Part shown: positions 18,783 to 27,499 of the stretch, piece by piece
How the letters are laid out: every line of letters begins with the position of its first letter
How positions within the stretch are numbered: position 1 is the first letter of the stretch
From: Mycobacterium sp. 050128
Lineage (GTDB): Bacteria; Actinomycetota; Actinomycetes; Mycobacteriales; Mycobacteriaceae
Direction of reading: 5' to 3'
Length of the DNA: 64,000 nt
NCBI RefSeq assembly: GCF_036409155.1
Contig: NZ_JAZGLW010000001.1
Coordinates: 3,162,001 to 3,226,000, forward strand
The notes under the pieces: generated by a model
The model's input: only the letters and a program-made list of their open reading frames with translations
What the model was told of the DNA's origin: nothing
The model's database searches: none
Position numbers and translations under genes: made by a program

Positions 18783-20254
18783 TGACCACCTTGCTCCTCA
18801 CCGCGATCCTTGCGCCACTTGCCGCATCAATCGCCACCCTGGTCGGCGGATGGCGGCATGTGACCGCGGCACTGACTGTCCTGTCCGCTGTCACCGTGCT
18901 GGTGTGCGGCGCCGCAATGGGATTTCGGGTCGGATCCGGTACCCAGTTCGCGCTCGGCGGGCTGCTGCGCACCGACGCGCTCACGGTGACGATGCTCATC
19001 GTCATCGGGATCGTCGGCACGCTGGCCACCTGGGCGAGCGTTTCCTACATCGACGGCGAGCTGGCGGGTGCCCACACCGATGAGCGGGGCGCCCGCTTGT
19101 TCGGGGTACTGACACCGGCGTTCTTGGCGGCGATGGTTCTTGCGGTGTGCGCCAACAATATTGGCGTGGTGTGGGTGGCGATCGAGGCCACCACCGTGAT
19201 CACTGCCTTCCTGGTGGGGCATCGGCGCACGCGCACCGCGCTGGAAGCGACCTGGAAGTACGTCGTGATCTGCTCGGTCGGTATCGCCGTCGCGTTCCTG
19301 GGAACCGTCCTGCTGTACTTCGCCGCACGCTACGCCGGGTTGCCCGCCGCCCACGCGTTGAACCTCGATGTTCTAGCTGCGCACGCCCGCGGCCTTAATC
19401 CCGCCGTCGCGCGGCTGGCCGGGGGACTATTGCTCATCGGTTACGGCGCCAAGGCCGGACTCTTTCCGTTCCACACCTGGCTGGCCGACGCCCACAGCCA
19501 AGCCCCCGCGCCGGTGTCCGCGCTGATGAGTGGCGTGCTGTTGTCGGTCGCGTTCTCCGTGCTCATCCGACTGCGGCCGATCATCGACGCGGCCACCGGG
19601 CCCGCATTTCTGCGCACCGGACTGCTGGTGGTCGGGTTGACGACGCTGCTGGTCGCCGCCCTGATGCTAACCGTCACCGGCGATATCAAGCGCATGCTGG
19701 CGTACTCCTCGATGGAGAACATGGGCCTGATCGCGATCGCAGCGGCCGCCGGCACCACCTTGGCGATCTCCGCACTGCTGCTGCATGTGCTCGCGCACGG
19801 GATCGCCAAGACGGTGTTGTTCCTGGCGGGTGGCCAGCTGCAGGCCGCGCACAACTCGACGGCGATCGCCGATATCACCGGCGTCATGCACCGGTCACGA
19901 CTGATCGGCCTGTCGTTCGCCATCGGCCTGATCGCGCTGCTGGGTCTGCCACCATTCGCGATGTTCGCCAGCGAGCTGGCGATCGCGCGGTCGCTGGCCG
20001 GCGCGCGGCTGGCCTGGGTGCTGGGCGTCGCGATCCTATTGATCGCGATCGCCTTCGCCGCTCTGGCCCGCAATGCCGGGCGAATACTGCTCGGTGCGCC
20101 CGCGGTGGGTGCGCCATCGCTTGCCGTGCCGGCCACGGCCGCAACGGTCTTGGTCCTCGGCATCGCCGCCTCCGCCGCCCTTGGCGTCACGGCCGGCCCG
20201 CTCACCGACCTTTTCGCGGTCGCCGCCGGCACCAACGTCGGAGCCTCGCGGTGA
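18782..20254 (+). CDS. HyfF/NuoN-like proton-translocating membrane subunit (Rv0086-like)
   Basis: A 490-residue antiporter-like protein from ATG 18782. It shows the family core IGYGAKAGLFPFHTWLADAHS with the functional Lys, then QAPAPVSALMSGVLLS and AYSSMENMGLIAIA. About 13-14 membrane helices. It is a second pump-type subunit besides the HyfB-like one, as in hydrogenase-4 (HyfB, HyfD, HyfF) complexes; a HyfD homologue is not present. It overlaps the large-subunit gene by GTGA. Confidence 0.85.
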   Translation: MTTLLLTAILAPLAASIATLVGGWRHVTAALTVLSAVTVLVCGAAMGFRVGSGTQFALGGLLRTDALTVTMLIVIGIVGTLATWASVSYIDGELAGAHTDERGARLFGVLTPAFLAAMVLAVCANNIGVVWVAIEATTVITAFLVGHRRTRTALEATWKYVVICSVGIAVAFLGTVLLYFAARYAGLPAAHALNLDVLAAHARGLNPAVARLAGGLLLIGYGAKAGLFPFHTWLADAHSQAPAPVSALMSGVLLSVAFSVLIRLRPIIDAATGPAFLRTGLLVVGLTTLLVAALMLTVTGDIKRMLAYSSMENMGLIAIAAAAGTTLAISALLLHVLAHGIAKTVLFLAGGQLQAAHNSTAIADITGVMHRSRLIGLSFAIGLIALLGLPPFAMFASELAIARSLAGARLAWVLGVAILLIAIAFAALARNAGRILLGAPAVGAPSLAVPATAATVLVLGIAASAALGVTAGPLTDLFAVAAGTNVGASR

Positions 20255-21726
20255 GCCGAAGCTGGTTGCGGCACAGGTTGTCTCAGCCCGGGCTCACCGA
20301 AATGGCCGAACAACTGCTAGACGATTCCTTCAGGCTGGCTTTGGTCGCCGCACACGACGATGGAGATAGTCTGCGTGTCGTCTACCTGTTCCTGGCCGGC
20401 AGCCCCGATCGTCGTGTTGAGCTTGAATGCGTTGTTCCCGTGCACAATCCAGTGGTCCAATCGTTGGCCTATGTATCGTTTCCGGCGAGTCGATTCGAGC
20501 GCGAGATGGCGGATCTGTACGGAGTCCGCCCCGTCGGTCACCCCAAGCTTCGCCGGCTGGTCAGTCACGCGCACTGGCCCGACTGGCATCCGATGCGCAC
20601 CGACCCGGGGCCCCCGCCCGAGTTCGCCGACACCGGCGCGTTCCCGTTCCTCAACGTCGAAGGACCCGGGGTGTACGAGATTCCGGTCGGCCCGGTCCAT
20701 GCCGGCCTGATCGAACCCGGCCACTTCCGCTTCTCGGTGGCGGGCGAGACCGTCGTGCGGTTGAAAGTCCGGCTGTGGTTCGTCCACCGCGGCATCGAGA
20801 AGTTGTTCCACGGCCGTACCGCCGATGGGGCAGTCGATCTCGCCGAACGCATCAGCGGCGATACGTCGGCCGCCCACGCCCTGGCCCACAGCCTCGCCGT
20901 CGAAGACGCCCTCGGCATCGAGCTACCCGACGACGTGCACCGGTTGCGTGCGCTGATCGTTGAACTCGAGCGGCTCTATAACCACGCCGCCGATCTCGGC
21001 GCCCTGGCCAACGACATCGGCTACTCCATCGCCAACGCGCACGCCCAACGCATCCGGGAAAGACTGCTGCGGCTCAACGCCTCGGTCACCGGCCACCGGC
21101 TGCTACGTGGTGCCATTCGCCCGGGAGGTGTTGTGCTGCAAGGCCTTCCCGACACCGAGGAACTTCACCGACTCGCCGCGGACGTGGCCGAGGTCGCGTC
21201 GCTGACACTGACGAACGCGGTCGCCTACGACCGATTCGCCGGCACCGCGATTCTGCGCTGCGAAGACGCTTCCGCCCTGGGCTGTCTGGGGTACGTCGCC
21301 CGTGCCAGCGGCCTTCGCACGGACGCCCGGGTCGAGCACCCCACCGTCGATCTGCCCGTGGTCGAGATTGCCGCGACGGCAGGCGATGTCCTGGCCCGCT
21401 ACACCGTGCGGCGCGACGAGTTCGCCGCGGCTGCTACCCTCGCCCGGCACATTGTCGAGTCACACAGCGGCCCAATCGAATACACTGTCGGCACCGAGCC
21501 AGTGGGCACGCCCAGTAGCGGTGTCGGCATAGTCGAGGGTTGGCGCGGAACCATCGTGCACCGCGTCGAAATCGACGCGACTAACCGCATCACCCGGTCC
21601 AAAATCGTCGACCCGTCCTGGTTCAACTGGCCCGCGCTGCCCGTGGCGATGGCCGACACGATCGTCCCCGACTTCCCGCTGGCCAACAAGAGCTTCAACC
21701 AGTCCTACGCGGGCAACGACCTGTAG
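20251..21726 (+). CDS. HycE/HyfG-like fused 30-kDa and 49-kDa subunit lacking NiFe ligands (Rv0087-like)
   Basis: A 491-residue protein: residues 1-125 resemble NuoC (DLYGVRPVGHPKLRRL), the rest the NuoD/hydrogenase large subunit (GPVHAGLIEPGHFRF, HRGIEKLFHG). In NiFe hydrogenases the first metal motif is RxCGxC; here residues 200-205 read RISGDT, and the last 40 residues hold no cysteine, so the second CxxC motif is also gone. Nickel cannot be bound in the usual way. The subunit therefore belongs to hydrogenase-related complexes (Ehr type) and its substrate is unknown. The open frame and overlaps show no decay. Confidence 0.87.
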   Translation: MSRSWLRHRLSQPGLTEMAEQLLDDSFRLALVAAHDDGDSLRVVYLFLAGSPDRRVELECVVPVHNPVVQSLAYVSFPASRFEREMADLYGVRPVGHPKLRRLVSHAHWPDWHPMRTDPGPPPEFADTGAFPFLNVEGPGVYEIPVGPVHAGLIEPGHFRFSVAGETVVRLKVRLWFVHRGIEKLFHGRTADGAVDLAERISGDTSAAHALAHSLAVEDALGIELPDDVHRLRALIVELERLYNHAADLGALANDIGYSIANAHAQRIRERLLRLNASVTGHRLLRGAIRPGGVVLQGLPDTEELHRLAADVAEVASLTLTNAVAYDRFAGTAILRCEDASALGCLGYVARASGLRTDARVEHPTVDLPVVEIAATAGDVLARYTVRRDEFAAAATLARHIVESHSGPIEYTVGTEPVGTPSSGVGIVEGWRGTIVHRVEIDATNRITRSKIVDPSWFNWPALPVAMADTIVPDFPLANKSFNQSYAGNDL

Positions 21727-21762
21727 CCACCATCGGCCCCGTCGAGTGCGCGTCGGGCGCGG

Positions 21763-22188
21763 CTAACCGACTTTGTAGGTAGCGAGGGCCTTGGCGATCA
21801 GCCGGCCCTCCGGATCGACGATCTCGGCCTCGCAGTTGGTCAGCGATCGGCCCCGCCGCAGTACCCGGCCCACTCCGATAACGTCGGTTGCCCGGGCCGG
21901 CGCCATGAAGTCCAGCGCCATCGAAACAGTGACGCCGCGGAATTCCGGCGGTGCTTCCCGACCGCACCAGGCCGCCGCCATCACGGTGAGATCGGCGAGC
22001 GTGGCGATGGCACCGCCGTGCACCATGTCGCCGAGGGTGACGTTGGACGGATCCCACGGCAGCCGTAGCCGTACTTCCTCGTCGCCGAGCTCGTCGGCGA
22101 CGATGCCCAGCTTAGCGACGAACGGCGATTGGGGCAGAAACTGCGCGATCACGTCGCGCCCGCTGGGGGGAGCGGAGGAGGTGGTCAT
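21763..22188 (-). CDS. PaaI-family hotdog thioesterase
   Basis: A 141-residue protein started at ATG 22188; longer in-frame upstream codons have no support. It is a hotdog-fold protein with the PaaI-type core: TLGDMVHGGAIATLADLTVMAA (the HGG segment and following Asp are the catalytic region) and the strand GVTVSMALDFMAPA. Such enzymes hydrolyse acyl-CoA thioesters in the cytosol; the acyl group cannot be told from the sequence. It converges on the hydrogenase-like operon and is divergent from cysD. Confidence 0.8.
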   Translation of the reverse strand: MTTSSAPPSGRDVIAQFLPQSPFVAKLGIVADELGDEEVRLRLPWDPSNVTLGDMVHGGAIATLADLTVMAAAWCGREAPPEFRGVTVSMALDFMAPARATDVIGVGRVLRRGRSLTNCEAEIVDPEGRLIAKALATYKVG

Positions 22189-22292
22189 TCGTTCATGCTG
22201 TCGCACCCACGAGCCCCGCGACAGGGCCGCGGCCGCAACCTGGCGCGATGTGTCCGGTGCTCGGCCGATGCGCCACGCGGGCGGTCCGCACA

Positions 22293-22321
22293 TTGACACG
22301 GCCGGGCCGGGCTGGTTCTAT
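22293..22321 (+). promoter_or_regulatory. Candidate SigA-type promoter for cysD-cysNC
   Basis: TTGACA at 22293-22298 is a perfect -35 element; TTCTAT at 22316-22321 lies 17 bases downstream as a possible -10. The predicted start would be near 22328, giving a leader of about 65 bases before cysD. In the leader TGACC and GGTCA (22330-22334 and 22343-22347) form a short inverted repeat. Confidence 0.4.
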
Positions 22322-22392
22322 GAACGTCAATGACCGTAAACATGGTCAGTTCTACCAAGATTTTCCGGATAATCGGTTGGGACAAGGAAGCC

Positions 22393-23322
22393 ATGACCAG
22401 TGGTGTGACGGCGGGCCCCGCGGCCGGTCAGTACGAATTGAGCCATCTGCGCTCGTTGGAGGCGGAGGCCATCCACATAATCCGCGAGGTGGCCGCGGAG
22501 TTCGAGCGGCCGGTGCTGCTGTTCTCCGGTGGCAAGGACTCCATCGTGATGCTCTACCTGGCGCTCAAGGCGTTCCGCCCCGGGCGGCTGCCGTTCCCGG
22601 TCATGCATGTCGACACCGGCCACAACTTCGACGAAGTGATCTCGACCCGCGACGAACTCGTCGACGAGTTCGGGGTGCGCCTGGTGGTGGCGTCGGTGCA
22701 AGAAGACATCGACGCCGGCCGGGTCGTCGAGACCATCCCGTCGCGCAACCCGATTCAGACCGTGACGCTGCTGCGTGCCATTCGTGAGAACAAGTTCGAC
22801 GCCGCGTTCGGTGGGGCCCGGCGCGACGAGGAGAAGGCTCGCGCCAAGGAGCGGGTGTTCAGCTTCCGCGACGAATTCGGCCAGTGGGACCCCAAGGCGC
22901 AGCGCCCCGAGCTGTGGAACCTCTACAACGGCCGACACCACAAGGGCGAGCACATCCGCGTCTTCCCGCTGTCGAACTGGACCGAGTTCGACATCTGGTC
23001 CTACATCGGCGCCGAGAAAGTGAAACTGCCGCCGATCTATTACGCCCACCGGCGCAAGGTTTTCGAGCGCGACGGGATGCTGCTGGCCGTCCATCGCCAC
23101 ATGCAGCCGCGCGCCGACGAGCAGGTGGTGGAGAAGACGGTGCGGTTCCGCACGGTCGGCGATGTCACCTGCACCGGGTGCGTCGAATCGGAGGCCGCGA
23201 CGGTGTCGGAGGTCATCGCCGAGACCGCGGTGTCCCGACTGACCGAACGCGGCGCCACCAGGGCGGACGACCGCATTTCGGAGGCTGGAATGGAAGACCG
23301 GAAACGGCAGGGCTACTTCTGA
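22393..23322 (+). CDS. cysD: Sulfate adenylyltransferase subunit 2 CysD
   Basis: A 309-residue PP-loop ATP pyrophosphatase. The start ATG 22393 is chosen because it follows a Shine-Dalgarno (AAGGAAG) and gives the family N-terminus TSGVTAGPAAGQYELSHL; an in-frame ATG at 22330 is less likely. FSGGKDS near residue 40 is the PP-loop, and AFGGARRDEEKARAKER and RTVGDVTCTGC are conserved family segments. With the CysN domain it makes APS from ATP and sulfate, the first step of sulfate assimilation. It overlaps cysNC by one base. Orthologue: Rv1285. Confidence 0.95.
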   Translation: MTSGVTAGPAAGQYELSHLRSLEAEAIHIIREVAAEFERPVLLFSGGKDSIVMLYLALKAFRPGRLPFPVMHVDTGHNFDEVISTRDELVDEFGVRLVVASVQEDIDAGRVVETIPSRNPIQTVTLLRAIRENKFDAAFGGARRDEEKARAKERVFSFRDEFGQWDPKAQRPELWNLYNGRHHKGEHIRVFPLSNWTEFDIWSYIGAEKVKLPPIYYAHRRKVFERDGMLLAVHRHMQPRADEQVVEKTVRFRTVGDVTCTGCVESEAATVSEVIAETAVSRLTERGATRADDRISEAGMEDRKRQGYF

Positions 23323-25175
23323 TGGCTGCACCAACGACGCTGCTCCGCATCGCAACTGCCGGCTCGGTCGACGACGGCAAGTCCACCCTGATCGGGCGGC
23401 TGCTGTACGACTCCAAGGCCGTGATGGAAGACCAGTGGGCCGCGGTCGAAAAGACCTCGAAAGAGCGCGGCCACGACTACACCGATCTGGCGCTGGTCAC
23501 CGACGGCCTGCGGGCCGAGCGGGAACAGGGCATCACGATCGACGTCGCCTACCGCTACTTCGCCACTCCCAGGCGCAAATTCATCATCGCCGACACCCCG
23601 GGCCACATTCAGTACACCCGCAACATGGTCACCGGTGCGTCGACCGCCGCATTGGTGATCGTGCTCGTCGACGCCCGGCAGGGCCTGCTCGAGCAGTCCC
23701 GTCGGCACGCCTTCCTGGCCTCGCTGCTGGGCATCCAGCACATCGTGCTGGCGGTCAACAAGATGGACCTGATCGACTGGGACAGAGAGAGATTCGAAGC
23801 GATCAAGGATGAGTTCCACGCCTTCGCCGCACGTTTGGACGTGCAGGACGTGGCGACCATCCCGATGTCGGCGCTACACGGCGACAACGTGGTGACCAAA
23901 TCGGACAAGACGCCCTGGTACGAGGGTCCCGCGTTGCTCTCGCACCTGGAGGAGGTGTACGTCGCCGGTGACCGCAATCTGGTCGACGTGCGCTTCCCGG
24001 TCCAGTACGTGATCCGGCCGCAGACCCACGAGCATCGCGACCACCGCAGCTACGCCGGAACGGTGGCCAGCGGCGTGATGCGTCCCGGTGACGAGGTGGT
24101 GGTGCTGCCGATCGGCAAGACCAGCCGGATCACCGCGATCGAAGGCCCGAATGGTCCTGTGGGAGAGGCATTTCCACCGATGGCTGTCTCGGTGAGCCTG
24201 GCCGACGACATCGACATTTCGCGTGGCGACATGCTCGCGCGCACCAACAATCAGCCCAGGGTCACGCAGGAATTCGACGCGACCGTGTGCTGGATGGCCG
24301 ACGGTGCGGCGCTCGAGCCGGGCCGCGATTACGTCATCAAACACACCACCCGCACCACACGCGCGCGGGTCACCGCGCTGGACTACCGGCTCGATGTCAA
24401 CACCCTGCATCGGGACAAGAGCGCTACGGCGTTGAAGCTCAACGAACTTGGCCGTATAACGCTGCGTACGCAGGTGCCATTGCTGCTCGACGAGTACACC
24501 CGCAACGCGAGCACAGGTTCGTTCATCCTGATCGACCCGAACACCAACGGCACGGTGGCGGCGGGCATGGTGTTGCGCGACGTCGCGGCGCAGAAGGCCA
24601 GCCCGAACACCGTGCGGCACAAGTCGCTGGTCACCGCCGAAGATCGGGCAGCTCGCGGCCGGACGGTGTGGCTCACCGGCCTGTCGGGTGCGGGTAAGTC
24701 GTCGGTGGCGATGCTGGTCGAGCAGAAGCTGCTCGAAAAAGGCACTCCGGCTTATGTTCTCGACGGCGACAACCTGCGCCACGGCCTGAACGCCGACCTG
24801 GGCTTTTCGATGGCCGACCGTGCGGAGAACCTGCGCCGGCTGGCTCATGTCGCGACGCTGCTCGCCGATTCCGGCCAGACCGTGCTGGTGCCCGCGATCA
24901 GTCCGCTGGCCGAGCATCGCGAGATGGCTCGTAAAGTGCACGACGACGCCGGATTTGAGTTCTTCGAAGTGTTCTGCGATACCCCGCTCTCGGAGTGTGA
25001 AGCGCGTGATCCCAAGGGGCTGTACGCCAAAGCCCGCGCGGGCGAAATCACGCATTTCACCGGTATCGACAGTCCGTATCAGCGGCCCAAGAATCCGGAT
25101 CTGCGGCTGATCCCGGACTGTTCGCTCGAGGAAATGGCCCAGCGCGTCATCGACATGCTGGAGTTGCGCGCCTAG
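23322..25175 (+). CDS. cysNC: Bifunctional sulfate adenylyltransferase subunit 1 / APS kinase CysNC
   Basis: A 617-residue fusion. Residues 1-430 are an EF-Tu-like GTPase ([11 protein letters not shown]-loop, DTPGH, NKMD) that drives APS synthesis with CysD; from about residue 445 an APS kinase follows (P-loop [19 protein letters not shown], then [13 protein letters not shown]). The enzyme makes APS and phosphorylates it to PAPS. The start ATG 23322 shares one base with the cysD stop. The domain fusion is the normal form in mycobacteria. Orthologue: Rv1286 (cysN). Confidence 0.95.
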   Translation: MAAPTTLLRIATAGSVDDGKSTLIGRLLYDSKAVMEDQWAAVEKTSKERGHDYTDLALVTDGLRAEREQGITIDVAYRYFATPRRKFIIADTPGHIQYTRNMVTGASTAALVIVLVDARQGLLEQSRRHAFLASLLGIQHIVLAVNKMDLIDWDRERFEAIKDEFHAFAARLDVQDVATIPMSALHGDNVVTKSDKTPWYEGPALLSHLEEVYVAGDRNLVDVRFPVQYVIRPQTHEHRDHRSYAGTVASGVMRPGDEVVVLPIGKTSRITAIEGPNGPVGEAFPPMAVSVSLADDIDISRGDMLARTNNQPRVTQEFDATVCWMADGAALEPGRDYVIKHTTRTTRARVTALDYRLDVNTLHRDKSATALKLNELGRITLRTQVPLLLDEYTRNASTGSFILIDPNTNGTVAAGMVLRDVAAQKASPNTVRHKSLVTAEDRAARGRTVWLTGLSGAGKSSVAMLVEQKLLEKGTPAYVLDGDNLRHGLNADLGFSMADRAENLRRLAHVATLLADSGQTVLVPAISPLAEHREMARKVHDDAGFEFFEVFCDTPLSECEARDPKGLYAKARAGEITHFTGIDSPYQRPKNPDLRLIPDCSLEEMAQRVIDMLELRA

Positions 25176-25230
25176 CCCGCGGACCCAAGCGTGCGCATCG
25201 TATTGGGCCGATGGTGGCACAATCCTCAAC

Positions 25231-25713
25231 GTGCGGATGTCGGCAAAAGCGGAGTACGCGGTGCGGGCGATGATTCAGCTCGCCACCGTGGACGGCGGCA
25301 CGCTGGTCAAGACCGACGATTTGGCGCAAGCGCAGGGCATACCGCCGCAGTTTCTGGTCGACATCCTCACCAACCTGCGTACCGATCGCTTAGTGCGCAG
25401 CCACCGCGGCCGCGACGGCGGCTACCAGCTGGCCCGTCCGGGTAACGAGATCAGCATTGCCGACGTGCTGCGCTGCATCGACGGGCCGCTGGCCAGTGTC
25501 CGTGACATCGGCCTGGGTGACCTGCCGTACTCGGGGCCGACGGCACCCCTGGCCGATGTGTGGCGTGCGCTGCGCGCCAGCATGCGCTCGGTCCTGGAGG
25601 AGACAACGCTGGCCGACGTGGCGTCCGGCACCCTGCCCAAGCACGTCGCGAAGCTCGCCGACGACTATCGCAGCCAGGAGAGCCTGCGGCATGGCGCTCC
25701 ACGCGCCGACTAG
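25231..25713 (+). CDS. RRF2-family transcriptional regulator (Rv1287-like)
   Basis: A 160-residue RRF2/BadM protein with an N-terminal winged helix ([15 protein letters not shown], then [20 protein letters not shown]) and the wing [12 protein letters not shown]. Only one cysteine (VLRCIDGP) is present, so the three-cysteine [2Fe-2S] site of IscR/NsrR is missing; in this it resembles CymR, the cysteine-metabolism repressor of Firmicutes. Placement 55 bases after cysNC fits control of sulfate assimilation, but that is inference. Start GTG 25231; ATG 25237 is possible. Confidence 0.83.
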   Translation: MRMSAKAEYAVRAMIQLATVDGGTLVKTDDLAQAQGIPPQFLVDILTNLRTDRLVRSHRGRDGGYQLARPGNEISIADVLRCIDGPLASVRDIGLGDLPYSGPTAPLADVWRALRASMRSVLEETTLADVASGTLPKHVAKLADDYRSQESLRHGAPRAD

Positions 25714-25723
25714 CCCGGTTGGC

Positions 25724-26113
25724 TCAGCCGCCCGATCCGTAGGGCCGAGTCAAGATCTCCATGGCGTGCCCGGAGGGATCCAGGAAGTAGACCCCGCGCC
25801 CGCCGTCGCTGTGGTTGATCTCGCCCGGCCGGCTTTGCCGTGGATCGGCCCAATGCTGCAGGCCGCGCGATTGGATCTTGCCGTAGATCGTGTCGAACTC
25901 CGGCTCGGAGACGAGGAAGGCGTAGTGCTGGCGCCGGATCTCCTCGCCCTCGGGGGCGTCCGCGTAATCGAGGCTCACCCCGTGCTCGAGTGTGACGACC
26001 ATGAAGTGTCCGAATGACTTCGGGCTCGGCAGGTCGAAGAGCTCGGCGAGAAATTCCGCGGATTCGTGTTTGTCGCGTGCGGCGACGATGGTGTGGTTGA
26101 AACTGATGGACAT
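25724..26113 (-). CDS. VOC (glyoxalase/dioxygenase) family protein
   Basis: A 129-residue vicinal oxygen chelate protein made of two beta-alpha-beta-beta-beta repeats: ISFNHTIVAARDKHESAEFL at the start and GVYFLDPSGHAMEILTRPYG at the end. Metal-ligand candidates are His6 and the Glu of MEILTRP. VOC proteins include glyoxalases, ring-cleaving dioxygenases and resistance proteins, and the exact reaction cannot be assigned. It lies 19 bases after another VOC gene on the same strand, so the two may form an operon. Confidence 0.75.
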   Translation of the reverse strand: MSISFNHTIVAARDKHESAEFLAELFDLPSPKSFGHFMVVTLEHGVSLDYADAPEGEEIRRQHYAFLVSEPEFDTIYGKIQSRGLQHWADPRQSRPGEINHSDGGRGVYFLDPSGHAMEILTRPYGSGG

Positions 26114-26132
26114 AGTTCTTTCCAGTATTCAC

Positions 26133-26546
26133 CTACTTGGGCGCGGTCAGCTCCAGCGCGATGTTGTCCGGGTCGCGGAATTCCAGAATGTAGGCCGGCC
26201 CGATATCTTTGATCGGCTCGTGCTCGACCCCCACTTCGTCGAGATGTGCTGCCGCGGTGTCTAATTCGTCCAGACTGGCGAGCCGGAAAGCGATGTGGTC
26301 AAGGCCGCAACGGTCTTCGTGAAAGCGGTCCGACGCGACCGGCCGCAGCCCGAGCAGCGTGCCGCCGAGGTCGTAGATGACGCCGCCGTACAAGAAGGAG
26401 AACTGGTTGCGGGTTGCCTCGTCGGCGTTTTCGGGAACCTCCAGCAGCACCGGCCAGTCGAACACGCTCTCGTAGAACTGCCGTGATCGCTCGATATCGG
26501 TGACGGTCAGTCGAACATGCGCGATAGAGGTACTGGCTAGGGACAC
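26133..26546 (-). CDS. VOC family protein (glyoxalase/fosfomycin resistance-like fold)
   Basis: A 137-residue protein with the two-module VOC pattern: IAHVRLTVTDIERSRQFYESV with a metal-ligand His, DHIAFRLASLDELDTA in the middle, and the terminal strand AYILEFRDPDNIALELTAP with the closing Glu. It resembles small mycobacterial glyoxalase-like proteins of unknown substrate. First gene of a leftward pair of VOC genes, divergent from the LLM oxidoreductase (56 bases between starts). Confidence 0.75.
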   Translation of the reverse strand: MSLASTSIAHVRLTVTDIERSRQFYESVFDWPVLLEVPENADEATRNQFSFLYGGVIYDLGGTLLGLRPVASDRFHEDRCGLDHIAFRLASLDELDTAAAHLDEVGVEHEPIKDIGPAYILEFRDPDNIALELTAPK

Positions 26547-26602
26547 TTACCCCATGCTGCCACTTGAGCGACCACATGTTGAGGGCGTGCCAGAATCGCG
26601 TC

Positions 26603-27499
26603 GTGCGGATAGCAATGACGATGCCGGTGATGGAGCCGGATTTGGACGCCACGGTGCTCGAGACCTGGGCGCGCGCGATCGACGAGGGCCCCTTCTCGTC
26701 GCTGTGCTGGGGCGAGCGCATCGCGTTCGACAACCCGGACAGCCTCACGCTGCTCGGTGCGCTCGCGGCCTGGACGAAGCGGGTGCGGCTGATGACGACG
26801 GTGATCGTGCCGCAGCTGCACGATCCGGTGATGTTGGCGAAGGGCCTGGCGACCGGCGACATGCTGTCCGGCGGGCGGTTGACCGTCGGCATCGGTGTGG
26901 GCGGCAGGCAGGAGGACTACCACGCGGTGGGCGCCGACCCGGCGTCGCAGACCATGCGCGACATGGCCGAGCGGGTCGCGGTGATGAAGCGGGTATGGGC
27001 GGGCGAAAAGATCACCGAGTCGGTGCTGCCGGTCGGGCCCGCACCCGTTGCGCCCGGTGGGCCGCGGCTGCTCGTCGGCAGCATCGGGCCGAAGACCATC
27101 CGCAGCGCGGCCGCCTGGGCCGACGGGCTGGCCGGCACCACCCTGGACCTGGACGTCGACAAGCAAAATGAGCTCTTCGATGTCACGCGGGAAGCGTGGG
27201 CGCGCGCCGGCAAGCCCAAGCCCCATCTGGTGACGTCGTTCTGGTTCGCCTTCGGCACGCCCGAGCAGTCGCGCGCCCAGGTGCATCGGCACCTGCGCCG
27301 CTACATGAATTGGATCCCGGCGGAGTACGTCGACGCCATGGCCCCGATGACCGGCTGGGCCGGCAGCGAAGACGAGCTGGGCGCACTGCTGCGCAAGTTC
27401 GAACAGATCGGCACCGACGAGGTTCAGCTGATTCCGACCAGTTCCGACCTCGACCAGGTGCGCCGGGCCGCCGACGTGGCCGCGGCTCTAGGCCGGTAG
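26603..27499 (+). CDS. LLM-class (probable F420-dependent) oxidoreductase
   Basis: A 298-residue luciferase-like TIM-barrel protein if started at GTG 26603; an in-frame GTG at 26564 would add 13 residues. Family features: SLCWGERIAFDNPDSL, TTVIVPQLHDPVMLAKGLAT, LTVGIGVGGRQEDYHAVG, and QTMRDMAERVAVMKRVW. In mycobacteria most such proteins use coenzyme F420; the substrate is unknown. The 3' end overlaps the convergent channel gene by 12 bases. Confidence 0.8.
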   Translation: MRIAMTMPVMEPDLDATVLETWARAIDEGPFSSLCWGERIAFDNPDSLTLLGALAAWTKRVRLMTTVIVPQLHDPVMLAKGLATGDMLSGGRLTVGIGVGGRQEDYHAVGADPASQTMRDMAERVAVMKRVWAGEKITESVLPVGPAPVAPGGPRLLVGSIGPKTIRSAAAWADGLAGTTLDLDVDKQNELFDVTREAWARAGKPKPHLVTSFWFAFGTPEQSRAQVHRHLRRYMNWIPAEYVDAMAPMTGWAGSEDELGALLRKFEQIGTDEVQLIPTSSDLDQVRRAADVAAALGR

